Assembly (NCBI RefSeq): GCF_042646165.1
Contig: NZ_JBHRTC010000003.1
DNA: 64,000 bases
Reading direction: 5' to 3' (one strand)
DNA from: Microbaculum marinum
GTDB lineage: Bacteria > Pseudomonadota > Alphaproteobacteria > Rhizobiales > Tepidamorphaceae
The stretch's first letter is position 1, and the number at the start of each line of letters is the position of its first letter. This document shows positions 15,820 through 23,806 of this stretch, piece after piece. The notes beneath the pieces are model-generated. The model saw nothing but the letters and a program-made list of their open reading frames with translations, did not search any database and was not told the DNA's origin. The translations under genes and the position numbers were made by a program.

Positions 15820-16554
15820 ATGAACATACTGCAGGAAATCGAGAAAGAGCACGCCGCAACGCTCGCCGCCAGCCGCCCGGTGCCGGCGTTCCAGTCCGGC
15901 GACACGGTGCGCGTCAACGTGCGCATCGTCGAAGGCGAGCGGACCCGCGTGCAGGCCTATGAAGGCGTCTGCATCGCCCGCGGCGGCCACGGCATCAACG
16001 AGAGCTTCACGGTCCGCAAGATCTCCTACGGCGAAGGCGTCGAGCGCGTCTTCCCCGTGCATTCGCCGAACATCGAGTCTATCGAGGTGAAGCGCCGCGG
16101 CAAGGTGCGCCGTGCAAAGCTCTATTACCTGCGCGAACGCCGCGGCAAGTCGGCCCGTATCGCCGAGCGTGTCGATACGCGGGCCGGCGCGCGCGGCGCG
16201 GCCACGGAGGCGGCAGCCAAGCCGGCGGAACTGAAGGCGCTGTTCTTCCGTCCGAAGGGCGCTCCGGACGATCTCACCCGCATCGACGGCGTCGGCGAGG
16301 TGCTGGTCGAGAAGCTCCACAAGCTCGGCATCACCAAGTTCGACCAGATCGCCAACTTTTCCGACGAGGACATCGCCAGGGTCGACGAGGTCCTCGACTT
16401 CAAGGGCCGGATCGAGCGCGAGGACTGGATCGGCCAGGCCCGCGCCCTGATCGCCGAGGCGACCGTCGACGAGATCCAGGTCGACGAGGCGCCCGCCGAA
16501 GACGCTGCCGCGGAGACGCCGGCCGAGGAGGCCACCGAAGAGAAGAAGGACTGA
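15820..16554 (+). CDS. rplS: 50S ribosomal protein L19 fused to a helix-hairpin-helix domain
   Basis: Residues 1-115 are ordinary L19 (FQSGDTVRVNVRIVEGERTR, ARGGHGINESFTVRKISYG, RRGKVRRAKLYYLRER), which bridges the 30S and 50S subunits. After a linker come ELKALFFRPKGAPDDLTRID and GVGEVLVEKLHKLGITKFDQ (about residues 140-205), a helix-hairpin-helix module, then an acidic Ala/Glu tail to residue 244. L19 is normally 115-130 residues. A very similar module is known to me at the C-terminus of L21 in some Hyphomicrobiales, so the fusion may help rRNA contact. There is no frame disruption. Confidence 0.93.
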   Translation: MNILQEIEKEHAATLAASRPVPAFQSGDTVRVNVRIVEGERTRVQAYEGVCIARGGHGINESFTVRKISYGEGVERVFPVHSPNIESIEVKRRGKVRRAKLYYLRERRGKSARIAERVDTRAGARGAATEAAAKPAELKALFFRPKGAPDDLTRIDGVGEVLVEKLHKLGITKFDQIANFSDEDIARVDEVLDFKGRIEREDWIGQARALIAEATVDEIQVDEAPAEDAAAETPAEEATEEKKD

Positions 16555-16583
16555 GGTTCTCCTTCCCGGGGATGCTTTCCTGA

Positions 16584-16616
16584 CGGGCGGCCGATCGGCC
16601 GCCCGTTTTCGTTTTT
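16584..16616 (+). terminator. Rho-independent terminator after rplS
   Basis: A perfect palindrome with arms CGGGCGGCC and GGCCGCCCG around GATC (16584-16605), followed immediately by TTTTCGTTTTT. It lies 30 bases after the rplS stop and should end the ffh/rpsP-rimM-trmD-rplS transcript. It is the clearest intrinsic terminator in the window. Confidence 0.88.
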
Positions 16617-16727
16617 CCCCCGACGGTGCGGGCGCGAGGGCGGGTGGATGTCCGATATGTCCGGCCCCGTCTACGGGCCAGCCAGCAGAACCGGGCGGGC
16701 GACCGCCTCCGGTCGCGCGCCGGCGGT

Positions 16728-17945
16728 ATGAGCGGACCGATGCCTCCATTGCCTCCCGTCAAGGCGTCCGACTCCCGTGCGGCACGGCTCGTCCTGCTCG
16801 TCACGGCGATCGGCCTGATCTCGCTCAATCTGCGCCCGGCGCTGACGAGCCCGGGGCCTCTCCTGTCGGAGATCATGCGCGAGTTCGGCATCGATACCGC
16901 GCTGGCCGGCGGGGTGACCGGGATCTCGCTGATCTGCCTCGGCGTCTTCGGGGCCGCCGCGCCACGGCTTGCCCGGCGGTTCGGACCGGAGCGGGTGATC
17001 CTGGCGCTGCTGGTCGTCCTTGCCGCGGGAATCGCGTTGCGCGGCACCGGATCTTTCGGGGCCCTGATCGGCGGCATGATCCTCGCCGGCCTGGGCATCG
17101 GCGTCATCCAGGTGCTGCTGCCCGGCATCGTCAAGCGCGACTTCGCGCGCCACGCCGGCACGATGACCGGGCTCTATACGATGAACCTGTGTCTCGGCGC
17201 GGCGATCGGCGCCGGGCTGGCGATTCCGCTTGAGCAGACGCTGGGAAGCTGGCGGCTGTCGCTGGCCGCCTGGGCGCTGCCGGCACTGGCGGCTGCGATC
17301 ATCTGGCTGCCGCAGGCCTTCGTGCGCCAGTCGCCGGCGCCGCGCGCCGCGCGCCCCGGCCGGCTGTGGCGCGATCCGCTCGCCTGGGCAGTCACCTGCT
17401 TCATGGGGCTGCAGTCTTGCCTGGCCTACATGATGATCGGGCTGATGCCGCTGATCCTGGAGCAGCGCGGCGACGACAGCGCCCGGGCCGGCCTCATCAC
17501 CGCGATCGCCATCGCCCCGCAGGCGCTGACCGCACTTGCCGTGCCGCATTTCGCGGCCCGGATGCGCAACCAGAGTGCCGTTGCCATCGTCTCCATCGCC
17601 GTTTCGGCCATCGGATTCCTCGGCCTCCTGTTCGCGCCGCCGTCGACGGCCCTGTTGTTTGCGGTCATCGAGGGACTGGGGCTCGGCGCGACCATCGGCA
17701 TCGCCATCCTGTTCATCGTCCTGCGCGCGCCGGACAGCCACGTGGCGACGGACCTGTCGGGAATGTCGCAGAGCGTCGGCTACATCATCGCCGCTCTCGG
17801 CCCGATCGTCGCCGGCCTGTTGCGCGATGCCGGCGGCAACTGGGTTCTGCCGGCGGCGTTCTTCCTCGCCGTGGCCAGCCTGAACGCGGTCGCCGGCTGG
17901 TACGCAGGCCGCGATGCCCACGTCCTGCAGGATCCGGAGAGCTGA
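16728..17945 (+). CDS. MFS transporter, CynX/NimT family
   Basis: A 405-residue, 12-segment major facilitator. The opening segment, LISLNLRPALTSPGPLLSEI, is the hallmark of the CynX/NimT (cyanate or 2-nitroimidazole transporter) family. A second-half motif AYMMIGLMPLILEQRG also fits. Family members export or import small organic anions; the substrate here cannot be inferred and no cyanase is nearby. ATG 16728 is chosen, since the upstream extension is arginine-rich noise. Confidence 0.85.
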   Translation: MSGPMPPLPPVKASDSRAARLVLLVTAIGLISLNLRPALTSPGPLLSEIMREFGIDTALAGGVTGISLICLGVFGAAAPRLARRFGPERVILALLVVLAAGIALRGTGSFGALIGGMILAGLGIGVIQVLLPGIVKRDFARHAGTMTGLYTMNLCLGAAIGAGLAIPLEQTLGSWRLSLAAWALPALAAAIIWLPQAFVRQSPAPRAARPGRLWRDPLAWAVTCFMGLQSCLAYMMIGLMPLILEQRGDDSARAGLITAIAIAPQALTALAVPHFAARMRNQSAVAIVSIAVSAIGFLGLLFAPPSTALLFAVIEGLGLGATIGIAILFIVLRAPDSHVATDLSGMSQSVGYIIAALGPIVAGLLRDAGGNWVLPAAFFLAVASLNAVAGWYAGRDAHVLQDPES

Positions 17946-18229
17946 TTCGGTCCGACGCAAGAACGTTGCCGTAAGGCCGGACAGGTCCTATGTTGCCGCC
18001 ATGACACGACGCCGGACATTCACGAGCGCACCGACCGGGCGCCGGGCGATACGGCCCGGCCTGCTGCCGGGCTGCCCCGGCGCGGCGCCGCTGCACGACC
18101 ACGCGCTGCTGCCCTGGCGCTTTCATCCTTCGCTGCACGCGGCCGACGGCTTCCTTTGACGCCGCCCCGGCCGGGTGCGCCCGGCCTGACGCCTGCGCCA
18201 GTTAGATCCCCCCGATGGAATTCAGCACA

Positions 18230-19645
18230 ATGTCCGAACCGAGAACCCTTTACGACAAGATCTGGGACGACCACCTGGTCGAAGCCCGCGAGGATGGAAC
18301 CTGCCTGCTCTATATCGACCGTCACCTCATCCACGAGGTGACGAGCCCGCAGGCCTTCGAAGGTCTGCGCCTGAACGGCCGCAGGGTGCGCGCGCCGCAG
18401 AAGACGCTGGCCGTCGTCGACCACAACGTGCCGACCACCGACCGCAGCCACGGCATCGACGATCCCGAAGCCGCCCTGCAGATCGAGATGCTGGCGAAGA
18501 ACACCCGCGAGTTCGGCGTCGAGTATTACGACGAGAACGACATTCGGCAGGGCATCGTCCACGTCATCGGCCCGGAACAGGGCTTCACCCTGCCCGGCAC
18601 CACCATCGTGTGCGGCGATTCTCACACCTCGACCCACGGCGCCTTCGGGGCGCTCGCCCACGGCATCGGCACCTCCGAGGTCGAGCACGTGCTCGCCACG
18701 CAGACGCTGATGCAGCGCAAGGCGCGCAACATGAAGGTGCAGGTCGACGGCAAGCTGCCGGACGGAGTCACGCCGAAGGACGTCATTCTCGCCATCATCG
18801 GCGAGATCGGCACAGCCGGCGGCACCGGCCACGTCATCGAGTATTCCGGCGAGGTGTTCCGCGACATGTCGATGGAGGGCCGCATGACGGTCTGCAACAT
18901 GTCGATAGAAGGCGGGGCGCGCGCCGGCCTGATCGCGCCCGACGAGAAGACCTATGCCTATATCGAGGGCCGGCCGATGGCGCCCAAGGGCACGGCCTGG
19001 GACATGGCCCGGGCCTACTGGGAGACGCTGCCGAGCGACGAGGGCGCCTATTTCGACCATGTCGTCACGCTGGACGGCTCCGCGTTGCCGCCGATCGTGT
19101 CGTGGGGAACGAGCCCGGAGGACGTCATCTCGATCGCCGGGGTCGTCCCCGATCCCTCTCTGATCGAGAACGAGGGGCTGCGCCAGGCGAAGATCCGGGC
19201 GCTGGAATACATGGGCCTGACGCCGGGAATGAAGATCACGGATATCCGGCCGCAGCGGGTCTTCATCGGCTCCTGCACCAATTCGCGGATCGAGGATCTG
19301 CGCGCCGCCGCCCGAATCGCGGAGGGCCACACGGTCCATCCCGACGTCAACGCGATGGTCGTGCCGGGATCCGGCCTGGTCAAGGAACAGGCGGAAGCCG
19401 AAGGCCTCGACGCGATCTTCAGGGCGGCCGGCTTCGACTGGCGCGAACCGGGCTGCTCGATGTGCCTTGCCATGAACGCCGACCGGCTGGCGCCGCTCGA
19501 GCGGTGCGCGTCGACGTCGAACCGCAACTTCGAGGGCCGCCAGGGCTTCAAGGGCCGCACCCATCTAGTCTCCCCCGAAATGGCCGCAGCAGCGGCGATC
19601 GCCGGCCATTTCGTTGACGTGCGGGAGTGGCCGAGGGCGGTCTGA
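18230..19645 (+). CDS. leuC: 3-isopropylmalate dehydratase large subunit
   Basis: Large subunit of isopropylmalate isomerase in leucine synthesis, 471 residues with the start MSEPRTLYDKIWDDHLV. The [4Fe-4S] ligands are C349 in GSCTNSR and C409/C412 in PGCSMC. GDSHTSTHGAFGALAHGIGT is also typical. leuD, the small subunit, does not follow; the next 1.8 kb is repeat-rich and without genes, so leuD must lie elsewhere. An ATG five codons upstream is possible. Confidence 0.95.
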   Translation: MSEPRTLYDKIWDDHLVEAREDGTCLLYIDRHLIHEVTSPQAFEGLRLNGRRVRAPQKTLAVVDHNVPTTDRSHGIDDPEAALQIEMLAKNTREFGVEYYDENDIRQGIVHVIGPEQGFTLPGTTIVCGDSHTSTHGAFGALAHGIGTSEVEHVLATQTLMQRKARNMKVQVDGKLPDGVTPKDVILAIIGEIGTAGGTGHVIEYSGEVFRDMSMEGRMTVCNMSIEGGARAGLIAPDEKTYAYIEGRPMAPKGTAWDMARAYWETLPSDEGAYFDHVVTLDGSALPPIVSWGTSPEDVISIAGVVPDPSLIENEGLRQAKIRALEYMGLTPGMKITDIRPQRVFIGSCTNSRIEDLRAAARIAEGHTVHPDVNAMVVPGSGLVKEQAEAEGLDAIFRAAGFDWREPGCSMCLAMNADRLAPLERCASTSNRNFEGRQGFKGRTHLVSPEMAAAAAIAGHFVDVREWPRAV

Positions 19646-19889
19646 GGCGACCCCTGGTGCCGTGACTGCGGGCGGCAGGAACTGCCCGCGGCCGCCCAAA
19701 TTTTTTCGGCTGCGTGCCATCATTGCGGCGCGGCGGTTCTCTGCGACGGCAGTCTCTGCGGCCCCGGGCGATCCCGGCTCTCCGGCTTCGCCTGCGGCCG
19801 GGATGACGCGGGTGGATGGCGTGCGAGGGGCACCCCGCTCGCAGTTTCCGCCTGTCGGGTGCATGATTGGACGTTGAGTCCGCGGTTCG

Positions 19890-20340
19890 GCCGCCGCAGC
19901 CCGCCGGCATCGAGCCGGCGGCCCGCGCACCCCCACCCCGACCCTCCCCCATCAAGGGGGAGGGGAACCGGGGGCGAGGCTGCGAATTCAGCCTTGTGCT
20001 CAGTATCTGTCCGACGACCGGGTCGCGCCGCCCCACCTCTGCGCACACGCCTTACCCACCGAGGAGAGGGGAACGGTGGGCGATGCCCCGCATTCGGTCC
20101 GACCCCAGCATTTGCAGCACGACCGGATCGTGATCATGCGGCCACGCTTCTCGGCGCACGCCTTCCTCGCCCTTGATGGAGGACGGGAACCGTGGGTGGA
20201 ATTCCGCTCTGAACCCGGCATCTGCAGCACGACCGGATCGGGATCATGCCGCCACGCCTCACGGCACACGTCTCCCTCCCCCTCGATGGGGGAGGGTCGG
20301 GGTGGGGGTGGCGCAAGGCGGGTTCGATGCCCGCCTTGCG
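19890..20340. repeat. Inverted pair of composite repeat elements flanking a degenerate tandem array
   Basis: Left element, about 19890-19967: a GCCGGCATCGAGCCGGC hairpin joined to CACCCCCACCCCGACCCTCC and a short CCCC/GGGG palindrome. Right element, about 20271-20340: the same parts in reverse order and strand. Between them is a degenerate tandem repeat whose core CAGCACGACCGGATCG occurs at 20115 and 20225, with a diverged copy (CCGACGACCGGGTCG) near 20011, a period of about 105-110 bases. Copies share flanks such as GGATCATGC and GCCACGC. There is no CRISPR-like spacing and no coding pattern. Confidence 0.6.
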
Positions 20341-21453
20341 CGATGCTCTGAAGGCGCCCGCGGGCACGGATCATCGTCCCGCCGCCGGGACCGGCGCGGG
20401 CTGGTGTCTTGCTCGGTGCGGCAGTGCCGCGTGTCAAACAGCCGTGGAGCGGGAGCCGCTTCGGGGGCTGTCGGCCCCCAATGATAGTGCAGACGACCGT
20501 CTGCGGGGCGCGGGCGCTCGAAGGAGTGCCTTGCTAGTGGTTTAGTGGTGGCGCTCGTCCGAGCGCCCGCCGCGGCGGTTAAGACCAGTCCGGATCGCGC
20601 TCCGGCGGGGCGAACGGCTCGCGCCCTCAAGAGCCCCCGGGGTGCGCTGCCAGGAGGCTCTGCCTCCTGCGCCACGGTCTCCGTGGAACTCCCTTGGACG
20701 GCCGGACGGATCCCGCCTCAAGGCCCGCTTGGGCGGCCCGTCGTATTGCGGACGGGCGATCCGGGAGCCTCCCCGAGCCGGCGTGCCGACATGCACGGCC
20801 TGCTGGAGGCGCCGCTCCCTCCCGCGTGGTCCGTGTCGGATCCGGACACGCCCCCGCATGGGAGAGATGACATGAGCATACGCGCGTTCTGGAGAGTGTG
20901 AATAAAACTGTCGGCGGGTTGCTGGTAAGCAATTGGCTGTGCAGTCGAAATCGGCGCTCCACCCTGACCTCGATTGCGTCCCCGTCGACATGGCCGGGCC
21001 CGTCCCGGCCATCCACGTCTTCTCCGCGGTGACCGCTGTCCGTGGATGCCGGCACAGAGGCCGGGCATGACGGCTGAGGTCGGGAGAGGCGCTGACGCGG
21101 CCCCTATGCAGCGGCTGCGCCGGATGTTGCGCTGGATCCCCGTAGTCACGGGGATGAGCGGAAGTTGAGGTGACGGTTGAGTGCGAAACTTACACGCGCA
21201 GGCCGTGCCGTGGCCGCTGCCGGATCGCTCGTCTTTTCCCCGATCATGTCGGGGACGCAGCGCGCAGGCCGGCGCGCCGTCCTCGCCACGCCGCCGGCGC
21301 CGGCCGGCGGTGTTGAAAACATGTAACAGTCGGTATCCCCGGGAGGGTCTGCCACAATCTGCGGCCAATCCGCCCCGTTGTGACCCCATTGTCGCTCCGA
21401 TTCCTCCCGATAGTGCGGCCGATCCCAGATTCGCAGACACGCCGGAGATCGCG
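20341..21453. other. Gene-poor stretch with stem-loop clusters and dispersed repeats
   Basis: No convincing gene. From about 20545 to 20840 there is a run of short stem-loops: AGGAGGCTCTGCCTCCT near 20652, CACGGTCTCCGTG near 20679 and GTGTCGGATCCGGACAC near 20832. Dispersed elements follow at about 21042-21075 (GTGGATGCCGGCACAGAGG then CCGGGCATGACG) and 21130-21161 (GCTGGATCCCCGTAGTCACG then GGGATGAG). Open frames here are low-complexity shadows. The promoter of the secreted protein gene at 21454 should be at the right end. Confidence 0.5.
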
Positions 21454-22113
21454 ATGCGCCATGCAATGCCCCTGCTGTTCATCCTGGTGGCCGCGAGCGG
21501 AACTGCCGAGGCGGAGCCGCTGGACGCCCTGACCGGGGACGGCCGGTACCAGCTGATGGAAATCAACGACAAGGTCGTCCGGCTCGACACGCGGTCCGGC
21601 CGGTTCGAGTTGTGCCGGATGGAAAACGGGAACTGGACGTGCCTGGTCGCGCAGGACGAACGCCAGCGGCTCGAGGATACGGTCGCGGCCTTGTCGAGCC
21701 GCGTCGACGCGCTGGAAGCCGCGCGGCGGCAGGACAAGGCGCTGGCGCGGGCATCCGGTCCACTCGCCACCCCCGTAACCGTGAGCCAGCCCAAGGTGGC
21801 CGAGGCGGCGCCCGTGACGCCTAGCTCTGTGACACCTGCCCCCGTGACGCCTGCTTCTGGGACGCCTGCTTCTGGGACGCCGGCCCCGACGGCGCCGGCT
21901 GCATCGCTGGGCACCAGATCGATCGCCGCTGCGCCGGTGCCGGCGGAGCCGGTGCCCTCGGTCCGGCCAGGCGGCCTCGATCCGGGCGCTCACACGCCGG
22001 CGGCGACGGGCGAGCCGTTCGACATTTCTCCCGGTGCGACCGTCGCTGCCGCCGAGGAGAGGCCGGGCCTGTTCGACCGGATCACGGGGCTTCTGCCCAG
22101 CATTGGCTGGTGA
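21454..22113 (+). CDS. Putative secreted coiled-coil protein with Thr/Pro/Ala repeats
   Basis: A 219-residue protein of unknown function. A signal peptide is likely (MRHAMPLLFILVAASGTAEA). The mature part has GRYQLMEINDKVVRLDTRSG and two cysteines (LCRMENGNWTCLV). A short coiled coil follows (ERQRLEDTVAALSSRVDALE), then a repetitive V/S-TP-A linker (TPASGTPASGTPAPT). The C-terminus ends GLFDRITGLLPSIGW. CCGGAG lies upstream of ATG 21454. A periplasmic or surface location is inferred from the leader alone. Confidence 0.6.
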   Translation: MRHAMPLLFILVAASGTAEAEPLDALTGDGRYQLMEINDKVVRLDTRSGRFELCRMENGNWTCLVAQDERQRLEDTVAALSSRVDALEAARRQDKALARASGPLATPVTVSQPKVAEAAPVTPSSVTPAPVTPASGTPASGTPAPTAPAASLGTRSIAAAPVPAEPVPSVRPGGLDPGAHTPAATGEPFDISPGATVAAAEERPGLFDRITGLLPSIGW

Positions 22114-22260
22114 CCGGCTTCGAGGTGCGGCCCGCGGGCCGCAGCAACTGGCGGATGAAAGTCCCCCGAACGCGCCTGATCGATGGCCCGGGCGCGCCCG
22201 ATGTCCCGACCCGCCGATCGTGCTAGTGTGCGCCACAGACTCGTCGTTCGAGGTACCGGC

Positions 22261-22701
22261 ATGATGACACTCACCGGCGGCTGCCTGTGCGGCGCTGTCC
22301 GCTACGAGATCGACTACGAGGGAGAGCGGGGCTCGACCTGCCACTGCGCCATGTGCCGGCGCCAGTCCGGCGGGGCCTTCATGGGCTTCGTCACGGTTCC
22401 GCGCGGCCATCTCAGGCTGACCGGCGAATTGAAGACTTACCGCTCCTCCGAAATCGGCCTGCGCAGCTTCTGCCCGAACTGCGGCACGCCGATCACCATG
22501 GACTATTCCTTCGAGGACGACCGCACCGGCGTCGTCACCGGCAGCCTCGACGATCCCGAAGCGGTTCCGCCGAGCCTGCACTGGGGCGCGGAATCGATGC
22601 TGTCGTGGCTGAAGCTCGAGGACGGTCTGCCGCGGATGACCACGGACGAGGACCCCGAATTCGTCGAGGCGCTGCGGCGGCTGGGCGAACGCGACCGATA
22701 G
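22261..22701 (+). CDS. GFA (glutathione-dependent formaldehyde-activating-type) family protein
   Basis: A 146-residue zinc protein of the GFA/CENP-V fold. Cysteine clusters are GGCLCGAVRYE (C8, C10), TCHCAMCRRQSGG (C27, C29, C32) and SFCPNCGTPI. These are the zinc ligands of the family, whose founding member condenses formaldehyde with glutathione. Most members have unverified substrates. It stands alone between a secreted protein and a small membrane protein. There is an ATG-ATG start; the second ATG is equally possible. Confidence 0.85.
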   Translation: MMTLTGGCLCGAVRYEIDYEGERGSTCHCAMCRRQSGGAFMGFVTVPRGHLRLTGELKTYRSSEIGLRSFCPNCGTPITMDYSFEDDRTGVVTGSLDDPEAVPPSLHWGAESMLSWLKLEDGLPRMTTDEDPEFVEALRRLGERDR

Positions 22702-22748
22702 TGACCGCGGCGGGCGACCATGCGCCCTCGCCATGCTACAGTTCCGCG

Positions 22749-23015
22749 ATGAGCGACGACAAGCCCACGCCCGGCAAGACCGACGAGGCGCGCCGTGCCG
22801 ATGCGCTGAAGGACCTAGAGAACGCGGCCGCGGGCTCCGAGGTGTTCGGCACGTCGAGCTTCGTCAGGCAGGCGGACCGGGCGAAGGCGCATTTCGCCGG
22901 ACAGGACGCCGATCCCGACGACGCGGTCGAGGTGTGGGGCAGGCGCATCGGGCGCGGGCTGTCACTGCTGGCGTTCGTAGGCCTTCTGTTCTATCTCGCC
23001 GCGACCTATCTCTGA
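22749..23015 (+). CDS. Small C-terminally anchored membrane protein
   Basis: 88 residues: a charged soluble part (MSDDKPTPGKTDEARRADAL, SEVFGTSSFVRQADRAKAHF, DDAVEVWGRRIGRG) and one C-terminal membrane segment, LSLLAFVGLLFYLAATYL. I recognise it as a conserved alphaproteobacterial hypothetical, with no known function. It ends six bases before the metalloprotease gene, so the two are probably co-transcribed. Confidence 0.65.
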   Translation: MSDDKPTPGKTDEARRADALKDLENAAAGSEVFGTSSFVRQADRAKAHFAGQDADPDDAVEVWGRRIGRGLSLLAFVGLLFYLAATYL

Positions 23016-23021
23016 GCGGCC

Positions 23022-23447
23022 ATGGCACGCGCGAATTCCCATTCCTTCTGGCAGGATCGTCCCTCGCCGTCGCTCGACGAGATCGAGGCGCTCGCCGGCG
23101 ATGCCTTCGGCACGCTGCCCGACGCGTTCCGGAAATTGTGCGGCGAGATCGTCATCCGCGTCGCCGACTTTCCCGACGAGGACGTTCTCGACGAGATGGG
23201 GCTGGAGTCCCCGTATGACCTGCTCGGCCTGTTCCAGGGCACCGGCCTTGCCCATCGAGGCCACGTCCAGACCGGCGAACTGCCGAACATGATCTGGCTC
23301 TACCGGCGACCGCTGCTCGACTTCTGGGCGGAGTCCGACGACACGCTGGGCCATCTCGTGGCCCACGTGCTGATCCACGAGATCGGTCACCATTTCGGCA
23401 TGTCGGACGACGACATGGAGGCGATCGAAGCGGAGGCGCGCGACTGA
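23022..23447 (+). CDS. Minimal zincin-like metallopeptidase (DUF1025 family)
   Basis: A 141-residue protein with the zinc-protease signature IHEIGHHFG (H119, E120, H123) and a downstream DDDME acidic stretch, as in the small, single-domain possible metallopeptidases of the ACLAME/DUF1025 type. An N-terminal LDEIEALAGDAFGTLP segment and DLLGLFQGTG are conserved in the family. There is no signal peptide, so it is cytosolic. Proteolytic activity has been predicted for the family, with substrates unknown. Confidence 0.78.
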   Translation: MARANSHSFWQDRPSPSLDEIEALAGDAFGTLPDAFRKLCGEIVIRVADFPDEDVLDEMGLESPYDLLGLFQGTGLAHRGHVQTGELPNMIWLYRRPLLDFWAESDDTLGHLVAHVLIHEIGHHFGMSDDDMEAIEAEARD

Positions 23448-23593
23448 GGGCGGCGACGGATCGGCGCTGCCTGCCAGGCTGTTCCGTTTGCAGCGGAATT
23501 CTGCTACCGGTCGCCGTCGTGGTGGCTCAGGCCGCCGCGACCACGGCACCCGTCGGGTTGGTGGAAATACCGCTGGAAAGATCGAAGGTGAGG

Positions 23594-23797
23594 ATGTCCG
23601 TCAACAGTACACTCCTGCTGGCCGCCGGCCTGTCCGTCTCGCTGCTGCTTGCAGGCTGCGGCATCAAGCCGACCCAGCTCGAGCCGCCGCCCGGGTCCGA
23701 TCCTGCCGAGGTGCGCGATCCCGCCGTCAAGACGCCGCCGCCGCCGGATGGCGTCAAGCCCGACAAGCCGTTCATCCTCGACGGACTGCTGATGTAG
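23594..23797 (+). CDS. Small lipoprotein, LptM-like, upstream of lysA
   Basis: A 67-residue lipoprotein: leader MSVNSTLLLAAGLSVSLLLA with lipobox LAGC, then CGIKPTQLEPPPG and a proline-rich tail. Its place directly before lysA (nine bases) is typical. The CGxKxx...PP start resembles LptM/YifL, the lipoprotein that helps mature the LPS translocon LptDE. The family match is plausible, but function here is inference. The frame is open 25 codons further upstream, but the lipoprotein leader decides the start. Confidence 0.7.
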   Translation: MSVNSTLLLAAGLSVSLLLAGCGIKPTQLEPPPGSDPAEVRDPAVKTPPPPDGVKPDKPFILDGLLM

Positions 23798-23806
23798 GCG
23801 CACCCG

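Noticed and set aside
18001..18159. 52-codon frame between the MFS transporter and leuC (MTRRRTFTSAPTG...)
   Set aside because: It has an Arg/Pro-rich composition expected of high-GC noise, no ribosome-binding site and no recognisable family.
20000..20330. CRISPR array
   Set aside because: The repeats are about 105-110 bases apart, poorly conserved and only three in number, with similar rather than unique sequence between cores. No cas genes are present.
19646..21453. leuD downstream of leuC
   Set aside because: No frame in this stretch shows the small-subunit isopropylmalate isomerase motifs; the region is repeats.
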